Source of the DNA: a virus
Length of the DNA: 43,602 nt
Direction: 5' to 3' (one strand)
IMG/VR virus record: IMGVR_UViG_3300025645_000141
Coordinates: 1 to 43,602 of that record
Made by a program: the position numbers and the translations under genes
Shown here: positions 23,412-30,193 of the stretch, piece after piece
Layout: each line of letters opens with the position of its first letter
Numbering within the stretch: the first letter of the stretch is position 1
Notes under the pieces: model-generated
Database searches by the model: none
What the model saw: the letters and a program-made list of their open reading frames with translations, nothing else
What the model was told of the DNA's origin: nothing

Positions 23412-24363
23412 TATTGTCCACATGGATCTCTCCTGTTTGTACAAACTTAACTAGACAATTAGTGTACCAACGAGCTTTACGAATGTCTTGCTCATAGTCA
23501 TCTTTCTTGCCTGCTCGCATTAAATACTTGTATACTTGACCAAATAAGTGAGCTTCAACGCCTGACTTGCCATCTAACATATGTTGCATCATTTGCATAT
23601 ATTGCATACCAGGGACTACATCATTATAGTGCTTACCCGATACATAATGGTCTACATCTTTTTCTGGATTGTTATCAAATTCAGCTTCTACATTAAAATC
23701 TTCCATTAAAGGGTCACTACCATCAGAGCCATAAGGGCACTCAGGTGTCAAGGATTTTGCATACATCCATGTCATATCTTTATCTGCTTCCATTAAAGGG
23801 TCACTACCATCAGAGCCATAAGGGCACTCAGGTGTCAAGGATTTTGCATACATCCATGTCATATCTTTATCACCCATGCTCACTCCTCTAGCCCAGTCAT
23901 CAAACTCTTTTTGAACAACAGGGTCTTCGAAGGTCTCTGCCCACTTAGTGGACAAAGCAAGTTCACGCATGTCTGCTTCTGACTTAGACTTACCCACAGG
24001 TTTCTTATGTGCCTTAGTTGCGGCATCCCACTCAGCAGGTGTTGCATCATTTAGCTGACGAGCTGCTATACCAAACGCACTATCTTTTACACTTATTTTC
24101 ATATTATATTCCTTTGTTATTAGATGGGATATGAGACGAGGCGCAGCACCTGCAGCTTGAGCATCCTCAAAGTCTACTGTTTCGTAACGATGGAGGGTCT
24201 CTCTTTGATGCACCTCATAAAAACCTAATAATGGCAAGCCAGCTATATTAGCAGCTATCGCTAGTATTTCATAGTCTTCAAAAGTAACACTAAGGTTTTC
24301 AACAAGTTCTTTAGCAGAAACTTTAGTTATGTTTTTTAAACTAGCCAAATCCACATTAATCAT
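23404..24363 (-). CDS. DUF3310-like protein with internal duplication
   Basis: 319 residues from the ATG at 24363, chosen because GGAG precedes it and it directly follows the upstream stop. The C-terminus (HYNDVVPGMQYMQMMQHML ... YLMRAGKKDDYEQDIRKARWY) is the DUF3310 pattern found in many phage proteins. The middle holds a perfect 29-residue tandem duplication (DKDMTWMYAKSL...). A second likely start lies in frame at the MKISVKD segment, with AAAGGA 7 bases in front, so the first 86 residues may be a separate unit fused to the DUF3310 part. Function unknown; DUF3310 is often encoded near nucleotide-metabolism genes. Confidence 0.82.
   Translation of the reverse strand: MINVDLASLKNITKVSAKELVENLSVTFEDYEILAIAANIAGLPLLGFYEVHQRETLHRYETVDFEDAQAAGAAPRLISHLITKEYNMKISVKDSAFGIAARQLNDATPAEWDAATKAHKKPVGKSKSEADMRELALSTKWAETFEDPVVQKEFDDWARGVSMGDKDMTWMYAKSLTPECPYGSDGSDPLMEADKDMTWMYAKSLTPECPYGSDGSDPLMEDFNVEAEFDNNPEKDVDHYVSGKHYNDVVPGMQYMQMMQHMLDGKSGVEAHLFGQVYKYLMRAGKKDDYEQDIRKARWYTNCLVKFVQTGEIHVDNND
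23700..23871. repeat. 85-bp perfect tandem duplication
   Basis: Bases 23700-23784 and 23787-23871 are identical, with a period of 87 bases (29 codons) that keeps the reading frame of the DUF3310-like gene. No mismatch between copies means the event is recent, or that it is an assembly effect. Confidence 0.95.
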
Positions 24364-24364
24364 T

Positions 24365-24622
24365 TTATACATCTCCATTATCGAATATACATTGGTCTTC
24401 ATAAGGTGCTACATATCTGCGATAAAACTCTAGGTTTGCTCCATTGAGTGCGCCTAGGATATCATTGCAGTTTTGATAACGCATATCTGAATTAGCAAAC
24501 ATTTCTTTAATTAATACAGCAATCAAGTATTGCAGCTCGCCTGCTGTTTCTGGGGGTGACGTTTTTATTTCTTTTACTAAGTATTTAAAATTAGTACGAT
24601 CTTCAGATTTAATATATGGCAT
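24365..24622 (-). CDS. Conserved small protein (DUF6899-like)
   Basis: 85 residues. MPYIKSEDR at the start, AGELQYLIAVLI in the middle, and LEFYRRYVAPYEDQCIFDNGDV at the end match a small family found in phages and bacteria that I believe is DUF6899. No biochemical function is known to me. Its stop is followed within 2 bases by the next ATG. Confidence 0.8.
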   Translation of the reverse strand: MPYIKSEDRTNFKYLVKEIKTSPPETAGELQYLIAVLIKEMFANSDMRYQNCNDILGALNGANLEFYRRYVAPYEDQCIFDNGDV

Positions 24623-24633
24623 TTTAGTAACCT

Positions 24634-25077
24634 TTAATTATAGTAGGAGGAAACAGCTTCAAGCGCGTCATCGATATTATAAAATTTTTCAGTGTAAATA
24701 GAGTCGAGAAAAGGGTGAGGCTTGTCATCTTTATCTGCAATCATTATAATAATCTTGTTTTTCATATGAGCATACATAAGTTCCATACTTGTTCCAGTAC
24801 CTCTACCTGAAGAACGTCTTACATCTGCTAATACAACTGTCGATTGAGCGATATCTTGTAGATCTTGTTTAAAAATACGCTTAGAAATATTCATAGATCT
24901 GATTTCATCTTCTAAAAACTCATTTACTTGTTTATGAAAAGATACACGCCGTGTAGGGTCTAGTGTGTAAATTTCTTGGTATTCAAGAAAAAGAGTAGCT
25001 TTTGTTCTCCAGTCTTTCATTTCATTTACTGATACATCTTCCATTGAACCTGCTAAGTACACATAATTCATCTTCAT
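24634..25077 (-). CDS. Nucleoside 2-deoxyribosyltransferase-like protein
   Basis: 147 residues. VYLAGSM at the N-terminus, DLQDIAQSTVVLADVRR in the middle, and GTSMELMYAH (Glu99 as candidate nucleophile) fit the nucleoside 2-deoxyribosyltransferase/RCL superfamily, which exchanges or hydrolyses the base of deoxynucleosides. It is probably part of nucleotide salvage or modification. GAGG lies 6 bases before the first ATG. Confidence 0.82.
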   Translation of the reverse strand: MKMNYVYLAGSMEDVSVNEMKDWRTKATLFLEYQEIYTLDPTRRVSFHKQVNEFLEDEIRSMNISKRIFKQDLQDIAQSTVVLADVRRSSGRGTGTSMELMYAHMKNKIIIMIADKDDKPHPFLDSIYTEKFYNIDDALEAVSSYYN

Positions 25078-25078
25078 A

Positions 25079-25249
25079 TTAATCCTCGGGTTCTAATAAA
25101 TCTTCACGACCTACAGCTATGCAAACGCTTGAATACTCATCTGCATGATCTGGGTCAATTTCCCAAACATACAAATTAAAAGCAATTCCATTATCTACAT
25201 AAAATTGAAATCTTGCTGCACCTTCATAATTGTCAAGTTCACTAATCAT
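25079..25249 (-). CDS. Hypothetical acidic 56-aa protein
   Basis: 56 codons, MISELDNYEGAARFQFYVDN to DLLEPED. AGGAGA lies 6-7 bases before the ATG. It overlaps the preceding gene by 8 bases and ends just before the next ATG. Strongly acidic; no domain recognised. Confidence 0.72.
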   Translation of the reverse strand: MISELDNYEGAARFQFYVDNGIAFNLYVWEIDPDHADEYSSVCIAVGREDLLEPED

Positions 25250-25487
25250 TTTCTATCTCCTGAGGTTCGCCCCATCCAAATACAACTAAGCTAACAAGTT
25301 CGTCATCTTCTATAATATTGCTACCATCTTCAGTAATTAAACGCCAATCTGCTATGATTTCATCTTCTTCAAGAACATCAAGAAGGGTCATTTGTAACAT
25401 AGCAACATCTATTGGTATATGACTAATAGTTGTAGCTTCGTAAGTATTAAATAGTTCTTTGATGCTTTTATCTTTTTCTTTAGACAT
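25242..25487 (-). CDS. Hypothetical acidic protein
   Basis: 81 residues, very acidic, especially the second half (DVLEEDEIIADWRLITEDGSNIIEDDELV). Together with the next acidic 56-aa protein it might mimic DNA or act as an inhibitor, but this is speculation from charge alone. It is the first gene after the terminator at 25507-25540. Confidence 0.7.
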   Translation of the reverse strand: MSKEKDKSIKELFNTYEATTISHIPIDVAMLQMTLLDVLEEDEIIADWRLITEDGSNIIEDDELVSLVVFGWGEPQEIEND

Positions 25488-25506
25488 TAGTATTCCTTGT
25501 TTTGAT

Positions 25507-25540
25507 TAAAAACCCCCACAGAAGTTAATCTGCAGGGGTT
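25507..25540 (-). terminator. Intrinsic terminator after SSB gene
   Basis: Minus-strand 12-bp stem AACCCCTGCAGA / TCTGTGGGGGTT (two G-U pairs), 6-base loop, then T5. It would stop most transcription after the SSB gene, giving extra SSB mRNA relative to the replication genes downstream. Confidence 0.9.
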
Positions 25541-25549
25541 GAAAGGTTT

Positions 25550-26047
25550 TTACCATTGATCGTCGTCAGAGTCAGTATCGACAGGCACAACAACTTGAGT
25601 TGCACCTTCATCTTCAAAGCTTAATCCAGCTTTAGACTTGTACTCTACAAGGCGTGTCACTTGGATACCTTTAATGCTTGAGCCAGTACCGGTTTTACCA
25701 TTCATTGTAAATTCATATTGATCGATTTGAACATTACCAATAGAACCATTACCAATGATAGTACCATCAAGAGGCATTAATTGGCCATCTACAACAGTAG
25801 GAGGCTTACGGAGTGTACCGTCACGCATTGCTGCTTTAGCTTTAAGATTTACTTGATAAAACAAGCCATCATCATCTTCTTTTGGTGTTACGTTTAAAGA
25901 GTGATCTTTCCAAGTCTTTGCTTCGTCTTTTGAACGAGTTCGGATTTGGACTTCCCAGTGAGGCTGAGGAGCGTTAAAAGGGTTTACTGGAGAAGCAGGA
26001 TCAAGTTTAGCCCAAAAAAGTTCTGCATTACGGATTACGATTGACAT
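25550..26047 (-). CDS. Single-stranded DNA-binding protein (T7 gp2.5-like)
   Basis: 165 residues. A beta-rich OB-fold-like body with many aromatic and basic residues (FWAKLDP, HWEVQIRTR, FYQVNLKAKAAM) ends in a strongly acidic tail closed by an aromatic residue (DTDSDDDQW), the hallmark of gp2.5-type SSBs that contact polymerase and helicase. It has its own promoter-like repeat upstream and terminator downstream, so it can be made in excess. AAAGGA lies 8 bases before the ATG. Confidence 0.88.
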   Translation of the reverse strand: MSIVIRNAELFWAKLDPASPVNPFNAPQPHWEVQIRTRSKDEAKTWKDHSLNVTPKEDDDGLFYQVNLKAKAAMRDGTLRKPPTVVDGQLMPLDGTIIGNGSIGNVQIDQYEFTMNGKTGTGSSIKGIQVTRLVEYKSKAGLSFEDEGATQVVVPVDTDSDDDQW

Positions 26048-26078
26048 AGGGTATTTCCTTTAAGTATTTTAAGTTTGA

Positions 26079-26095
26079 TAATGAGATATTCATTA
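26079..26095 (-). promoter_or_regulatory. Leader hairpin with conserved loop
   Basis: On the minus strand TAATGA pairs with TCATTA around loop ATATC, about 30 bases before the SSB start. It shares the loop region with the phoH leader hairpin (6278-6296) while the stem bases differ in compensating fashion. Confidence 0.55.
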
Positions 26096-26139
26096 CCTAG
26101 TTTTATGTAAGTGTTTTAGTTTTTAAATATACATAATAA

Positions 26140-26163
26140 TAACACCCCTTATGGGCATTAATG
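26140..26163 (-). promoter_or_regulatory. Hairpin after promoter-like repeat
   Basis: On the minus strand TAATGCCC pairs with GGGTGTTA (two G-U pairs) around a short loop, followed by a U/A-rich stretch. It begins about 20 bases after the predicted transcript start. The flanks are identical to the inner stem of the terminator at 848-915. Confidence 0.65.
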
Positions 26164-26176
26164 TTATGGATAGTGT

Positions 26177-26199
26177 TTCTTCTTTATAAGGCGGTATCT
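26177..26199 (-). promoter_or_regulatory. Phage RNAP promoter-like repeat, copy 3
   Basis: A perfect 20-base core copy (TACCGCCTTATAAAGAAGAA), preceded by AGA. It overlaps the stop codon of the RNA polymerase gene and points to the SSB and replication genes. The predicted start is G at 26182. Confidence 0.72.
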
Positions 26200-28526
26200 T
26201 AACAAAATGCGAAATCAGATTCCATTATTGCATTAAGATCTAAGTTACCTTTTGCTGGTAAAAGCTCTAAAGCATTTACTTGAGTTAAAACTTGTTCAAG
26301 CGGTTTACTACTATAAAAGCCTACAAAAGTTTCTCTAACAATCTTAAACATGTTTCCCATATCTCCTATATGACAACCGAAGCTGTCGTGAATTACTGTA
26401 ACAGGGAAGTCACAAGCTACTATAGTAGATGTTAAATGAGCCGCATCAAAAGAATGAACTAAGTTAGGAGCTGCACCTGTTTTTTGCGCTCGCTTTTCTA
26501 GCTTTCTTCTTTCATACGGACGTATTGTAAGCCTTAAAGTTTTAGGAGGATTATACAGCGATCTAGATTCTCCTCTACCTTTATATTTAGCTCTGCTTGT
26601 ACCTTCACCGCAAAAACTAACTTCAAGCTGAACTTCTTTAGTAGCCTCATAAGCTTGGACTACCGGAAATCCAGTTATAGGTACATTCCACTTTAAGAAT
26701 ACACCTTCATCATTAGCTCTTTCAGCTAGTGTCCTAAACAAGTCAAGCATTGCTGCTGGTCCTTTCATGTTAGAAAGTGTGGTATCCATTAGCAAGTCGC
26801 CAAAGGGGTTGACCCATCCTTTCTCTTTAAATTTAAGCTCTTCAGATAAAGTGCGAGTATCATCAAATACCTGCTCTCTTACACCCATTTTAGTAACACC
26901 GTAACCTAAAGTCATAACAGGTCTTTTTACGGTCTTTCTTTGGAGCTTTTTGTCATTTGCTAATCGCATCCAAAATGGAACAAACATTCCTTTAGTTTCT
27001 TCACGATTATCTTTACGCCACTGATCAAGTTCTGCAAATACAGCGTTTTTGTCTTCTTTAGTTACAGTTTTTTCCATCTTAAGTTTAATAGTTGTTACTT
27101 CTTTAATAAACCTATCAGCATTAGCTTTTAATTCAGGTGAAATTTGTTCATACGCTTTTGCTAGTGCTTCCCAAGTTTTTTCCGCAACAAACATGTAAAC
27201 ATCTCCGGGAACTTTAGTAGGCACAAGGTTAACGAGATGAGCAACAGTATCATCTAAACTTAAAGCGGTTAAATGCTGTACACCGTTGTTAGAGCCATCA
27301 ATAAACAAAGGTAAAGAACTTTCGTACTCCTCTATATTACCTCCGTAATTAAGCCGAAGATTTATTTTGTACCATTCAAAACAACAAGCTAAGAATGACC
27401 ATGACTTATCCGCTTTAGTCCATCCATTATTATTATAAGGGTCGCTAGCGTAAGCACATATGTCATCCATGTTATCTTGAACCCACTGAGCCCTATCATC
27501 TAATGTTAACTTGTCTTCACCCCAGCAATTAGCTGTATGCACACTAAGCCAATAGGCACCTTCTTCCCCTAATGGTTTTTTATGGTCATACAGAATTAAG
27601 CCTTTAGCGTTATCAGAAGACTGCTCATGCAAGTAAGAAGAACCGGGGTATATACGGCCTCTAAAGTCACAATTGTATCTGTGATAAAAGGTTTTATTTA
27701 GAAAGCCTTCTGCAATTGCAAGAATAGCATCAGCCTCTAAGAACATACCTTCTCTGCTTGGTTTTCTTTCTTCTTTTTGATGTTTAAAAGGAGAATCTTT
27801 GTCTATAATAAAATCACGAGAGAATACAGTTTCTCTATCTTGTTGTTTTAAAAGAGTTTTATAAACAGAAAATACTTCATGGTTTATAACATAACCTGTG
27901 TTTTGTAATTTATTTAGAGCAGTAAGTACTATCGGGCAATTGTCCTTATTAACTTGCTTTAGAGCTTCCGCATTACCTCTACGAATTAGTGTATGACCAT
28001 CTACATGATAACCAGTTTCCCAATCAGGAGACGGAGTAGATCGAGGACTTTCTTCTAAAGCAGCTACATCCAAAGTAGCCCATAGCTCATCAAATAACGG
28101 CTCATTTAATAAATTAAGATGATAAGTAGAGTGTTCAGTTCTACTAGTACTTTTTCCTCTTTGGTGCATTTTTTCTACACTTAATAGTTTAAAGTTAACA
28201 GAAGGTTTGTCCTTATTGCAATAAGCTTCCATTATTTTTAAACCAAAGTACAAGGCAATTTTAGTTTCATTTAAAGGATCTTCATCTACACCTATATTTC
28301 TTCGAACTTTACTACCAAGTCCTATTGCTGTTTCTGTTAACATTGATCTACTTCTTAACGCCATTAGCACTGAACCAAGAGTCATTTCAACAATTTTATC
28401 TATGGTTTCATCCCAGTCCATCCCTTTATCTTCAAGATGTTTTGGAAACCATTTGTTGGTATTTCTCCCGTCCTTCGTGTCTAACAGGCGTACTGCCATG
28501 CTATGTCTTAGGCGTTCTTTCGGCAT
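26199..28526 (-). CDS. T7-like single-subunit RNA polymerase
   Basis: 775 residues. Catalytic motifs match T7 RNAP: CDFRGRIYPGSS, FIDGSNNGVQHL (Asp410), KRPVMTLGYG (Lys534, Tyr542), and VIHDSFG (Asp714). The chain ends in DFAFC, like the conserved FAFA foot. The catalytic Asp is at 410 versus 537 in T7, so the N-terminal domain (promoter and upstream contacts, RNA exit) is about 125 residues shorter. It should transcribe phage genes, probably from the four repeated elements in this window. AGGAG lies 7 bases before the ATG. The leader contains an attenuator-like structure. Confidence 0.97.
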   Translation of the reverse strand: MPKERLRHSMAVRLLDTKDGRNTNKWFPKHLEDKGMDWDETIDKIVEMTLGSVLMALRSRSMLTETAIGLGSKVRRNIGVDEDPLNETKIALYFGLKIMEAYCNKDKPSVNFKLLSVEKMHQRGKSTSRTEHSTYHLNLLNEPLFDELWATLDVAALEESPRSTPSPDWETGYHVDGHTLIRRGNAEALKQVNKDNCPIVLTALNKLQNTGYVINHEVFSVYKTLLKQQDRETVFSRDFIIDKDSPFKHQKEERKPSREGMFLEADAILAIAEGFLNKTFYHRYNCDFRGRIYPGSSYLHEQSSDNAKGLILYDHKKPLGEEGAYWLSVHTANCWGEDKLTLDDRAQWVQDNMDDICAYASDPYNNNGWTKADKSWSFLACCFEWYKINLRLNYGGNIEEYESSLPLFIDGSNNGVQHLTALSLDDTVAHLVNLVPTKVPGDVYMFVAEKTWEALAKAYEQISPELKANADRFIKEVTTIKLKMEKTVTKEDKNAVFAELDQWRKDNREETKGMFVPFWMRLANDKKLQRKTVKRPVMTLGYGVTKMGVREQVFDDTRTLSEELKFKEKGWVNPFGDLLMDTTLSNMKGPAAMLDLFRTLAERANDEGVFLKWNVPITGFPVVQAYEATKEVQLEVSFCGEGTSRAKYKGRGESRSLYNPPKTLRLTIRPYERRKLEKRAQKTGAAPNLVHSFDAAHLTSTIVACDFPVTVIHDSFGCHIGDMGNMFKIVRETFVGFYSSKPLEQVLTQVNALELLPAKGNLDLNAIMESDFAFC

Positions 28527-28550
28527 TCTTTACTCCTAATTAATTTAACA

Positions 28551-28692
28551 AAAAAAAAAACATCTGCCCCCTGCCCTCTACAAGTCCTACACGAGACGCT
28601 AATAACCCTAAGGTTATCAATGACTTATGTAGAACCTGTAAAGGACAGGGGGCTAGACGCGCTGGGCGTAGGACGTTATTTACAGGCGCGTC
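28551..28692 (-). promoter_or_regulatory. Structured leader/attenuator of RNAP gene
   Basis: On the minus strand a 12-bp helix GCCCCCUGUCCU (28653-28642) / AGGGCAGGGGGC (28577-28566) encloses CUACAUAAGUC/GACUUGUAG and AUAACC/GGUUAU hairpins. AGAUG and U10 follow, i.e. a terminator shape directly before the RNAP ribosome binding site. Upstream, GACGCGC (28692-28686) pairs with GCGCGUC (28662-28656). Competing pairings exist: CCUGU/ACAGG inside the main stem's 5' arm, CCUGUAAA (28686-28679) with UUUACAGG (28642-28635), and GUCCUAC (28674-28668) with GUAGGAC (28590-28584). It resembles an attenuator or riboswitch-like switch; no known class recognised. Confidence 0.75.
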
Positions 28693-28819
28693 CGCCTTTC
28701 TTGACTATTTTTCTAGCATTAAAAATCATTGATTTCTGTTCTTTTGTTAAGGAAGACCATTGTTCTGGAGTGAATGTAAAGTTAGCTTTTTGCCTTAGGG
28801 ATAAAGATTGGATATCCAT
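28676..28819 (-). CDS. Hypothetical 47-aa protein
   Basis: 47 codons, MDIQSLSLRQKANFTFTPEQ... to ...KKGGRACK. The ATG overlaps the stop of the DUF1289-like gene (TAATG), and AAAGGAAAG lies just before it. The FTPEQWSSLTKEQKSMIFNAR segment looks like a small helical pair. Its stop codon lies inside the first helix region of the RNAP leader, so translation of this ORF could influence folding of that leader. Confidence 0.65.
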   Translation of the reverse strand: MDIQSLSLRQKANFTFTPEQWSSLTKEQKSMIFNARKIVKKGGRACK

Positions 28820-28977
28820 TATTTCTTTCCTTTAATATTATTCATAATAGTTTTACGCTTTTCTTCACTATACTTAGACCACATTTTAATGTCTTCTAAG
28901 TTTCTTTTACAACCTGTGCAAGTGTCTTTATAAATTTTACAAGCTTTGATACAAGGAGAACTTGCTGGTTTTTCCAT
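28819..28977 (-). CDS. DUF1289-like Cys-rich small protein
   Basis: 52 codons. SSPCIKACKIYKDTCTGCKR has the four-cysteine spacing of the DUF1289 family (SPC-x3-C ... C-x-GC-x-R), followed by EDIKMW and SEEKRK, also typical. It probably binds a metal through the cysteines. Function unknown; bacterial members are widespread. It is coupled by one-base overlap to both neighbours. Confidence 0.8.
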   Translation of the reverse strand: MEKPASSPCIKACKIYKDTCTGCKRNLEDIKMWSKYSEEKRKTIMNNIKGKK

Positions 28978-29204
28978 TAATTATATTCCTTAATTAAATC
29001 TTCTTTAAACCATTTTTGACAAGCTTTAACTTGAACACCCACTCGACTTTCGCCACACTCACTGGCTCGGTATTTAACTCTATCTTCGATTATTACATTA
29101 AACAGCTTAATTGCTTCTTTAAAACCCTGGGTGGCTACTACTTTATGAGCTACATCAAAGTTAATATCTCGATAAGTTAATTCTGCAAAGTGATAAGTTT
29201 TCAT
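28977..29204 (-). CDS. Hypothetical protein
   Basis: 75 residues, mixed alpha/beta (YHFAELTYRDINFDVAHKVVATQG), with no recognised domain. AAAGGA lies before the ATG. First of a short coupled run leading to the RNA polymerase gene. Confidence 0.72.
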   Translation of the reverse strand: MKTYHFAELTYRDINFDVAHKVVATQGFKEAIKLFNVIIEDRVKYRASECGESRVGVQVKACQKWFKEDLIKEYN

Positions 29205-29215
29205 ATTAGTTTCCT

Positions 29216-29737
29216 TTATTTTAAAAAGTTTGGAGTAGAAGTAAATTTGTAAGTTGCCATGTAAGCCTTAGCGCCTTTGTAATACGCTTGATAAGATAAT
29301 ACACACTCATTCCAAGACTTAGGTTGCTGCCTGCCTTTAATATAATACTCTTCCGGCATACATAATGGAGGGATAGTTAAATTTTTAATATTAATAGATG
29401 TTTGCAAACTACAAGGTATATACGCTAACGTCTCTTTTAACTTAGTTTCACTGAGATGCACTTTACCGTAGCGCTTAGTATACTCATCACATAAGGCAAC
29501 AAAGTGCATATAGCTCCATACATAATTGGCCCCACTAGTTCGAACCCAAATTGTAGAAGGGTGGTTAAGGTGAGTCTTTTTATACAGCAAGCAATCATCT
29601 GTAACTATTTTAGAAGTAAGCTCCCGGTGGGCTGTACTAAGCATTTGTGCAACTTCAAGTATCATTTTGACTACATGCTTGTCACACATTAGTATAGCTG
29701 ACTTTGTAGGAGATTTATTTAAAACAAATAAGTTCAT
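29216..29737 (-). CDS. Conserved phage protein, unknown function
   Basis: 173 residues. The opening MNLFVLNKSPTKSAILMCDK, then HVVKMILEVAQMLSTAHREL and NHPSTIWVRTSGANYVW, is a pattern shared by many uncharacterised proteins of cyanophages and T4-like phages. The conserved Asp, Lys and His residues suggest an enzyme, but I do not know its activity. AGGA lies before the ATG. Confidence 0.82.
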   Translation of the reverse strand: MNLFVLNKSPTKSAILMCDKHVVKMILEVAQMLSTAHRELTSKIVTDDCLLYKKTHLNHPSTIWVRTSGANYVWSYMHFVALCDEYTKRYGKVHLSETKLKETLAYIPCSLQTSINIKNLTIPPLCMPEEYYIKGRQQPKSWNECVLSYQAYYKGAKAYMATYKFTSTPNFLK

Positions 29738-29746
29738 TTGGCTTTC

Positions 29747-29935
29747 CTATTTATCAAACAAGTCTAGTTGGTTGCCATCAATAAGAAACATCCTTGATTT
29801 TAAAGACTTAATCATACGTTGGTTGTCTTCACTATCTTGCTCAAGCAACTCAATTTGTCTCGTTAATTTACGGATACTAGCTGTTCTTGAGTTCATTGCA
29901 CTTTTAATTTTAAAGTCTTTCCACCAGTTTTTCAT
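29747..29935 (-). CDS. Short coiled-coil protein
   Basis: 62 residues. Residues 17-48 (RTASIRKLTRQIELLEQDSE...) have heptad-like spacing of Ile and Leu, a probable coiled coil; the basic N-terminus starts MKNWWKDFKIK. Its ATG overlaps the TGA of the preceding small membrane protein. Confidence 0.7.
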   Translation of the reverse strand: MKNWWKDFKIKSAMNSRTASIRKLTRQIELLEQDSEDNQRMIKSLKSRMFLIDGNQLDLFDK

Positions 29936-30063
29936 AATGATAATCCTTGGGCATGTTTACCTAAAAGTTCTATAAGATGTAATACAGTTAAAACAAATGA
30001 AAGAGCGCCTACACCAAGGATAGACATTCCGATTACTTCAATACCTTTGTCACTTATATTCAT
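29932..30063 (-). CDS. Small membrane protein (43 aa)
   Basis: 43 codons with ATGA overlaps at both ends, so a true member of a coupled operon. A hydrophobic segment (about residues 9-34, EVIGMSILGVGALSFVLTVLHLI) predicts a single membrane span. Function unknown. Confidence 0.68.
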   Translation of the reverse strand: MNISDKGIEVIGMSILGVGALSFVLTVLHLIELLGKHAQGLSL

Positions 30064-30182
30064 TTTACACCAATCCAATCTGCTATTTTAGCAGCAACTG
30101 TAGTTAAAAGAAGACCTATAAAATTTACAACAAAAACACCAGCAATAAAAACAACAATAGTTAACATCGTAAAAGAAGTCAT
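30060..30182 (-). CDS. Small membrane protein (40 aa)
   Basis: 40 codons. AAAGGA lies 7 bases before the ATG; the stop overlaps the next start (ATGA). Mostly hydrophobic (MLTIVVFIAGVFVVNFIGLLL), with an amphipathic end. Single-pass; function unknown. Confidence 0.68.
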   Translation of the reverse strand: MTSFTMLTIVVFIAGVFVVNFIGLLLTTVAAKIADWIGVK

Positions 30183-30193
30183 AATATTTTCCT

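Noticed and set aside
23700-23871. Direct repeats as a possible CRISPR array
   Set aside because: Only two 85-base copies two bases apart, inside a gene; no spacers.
28620-28835. Plus-strand 71-codon ORF across the RNAP leader
   Set aside because: It lies antisense to two well-supported coupled small genes and the structured leader, has no ribosome binding site, and no gene in the window is on the plus strand.
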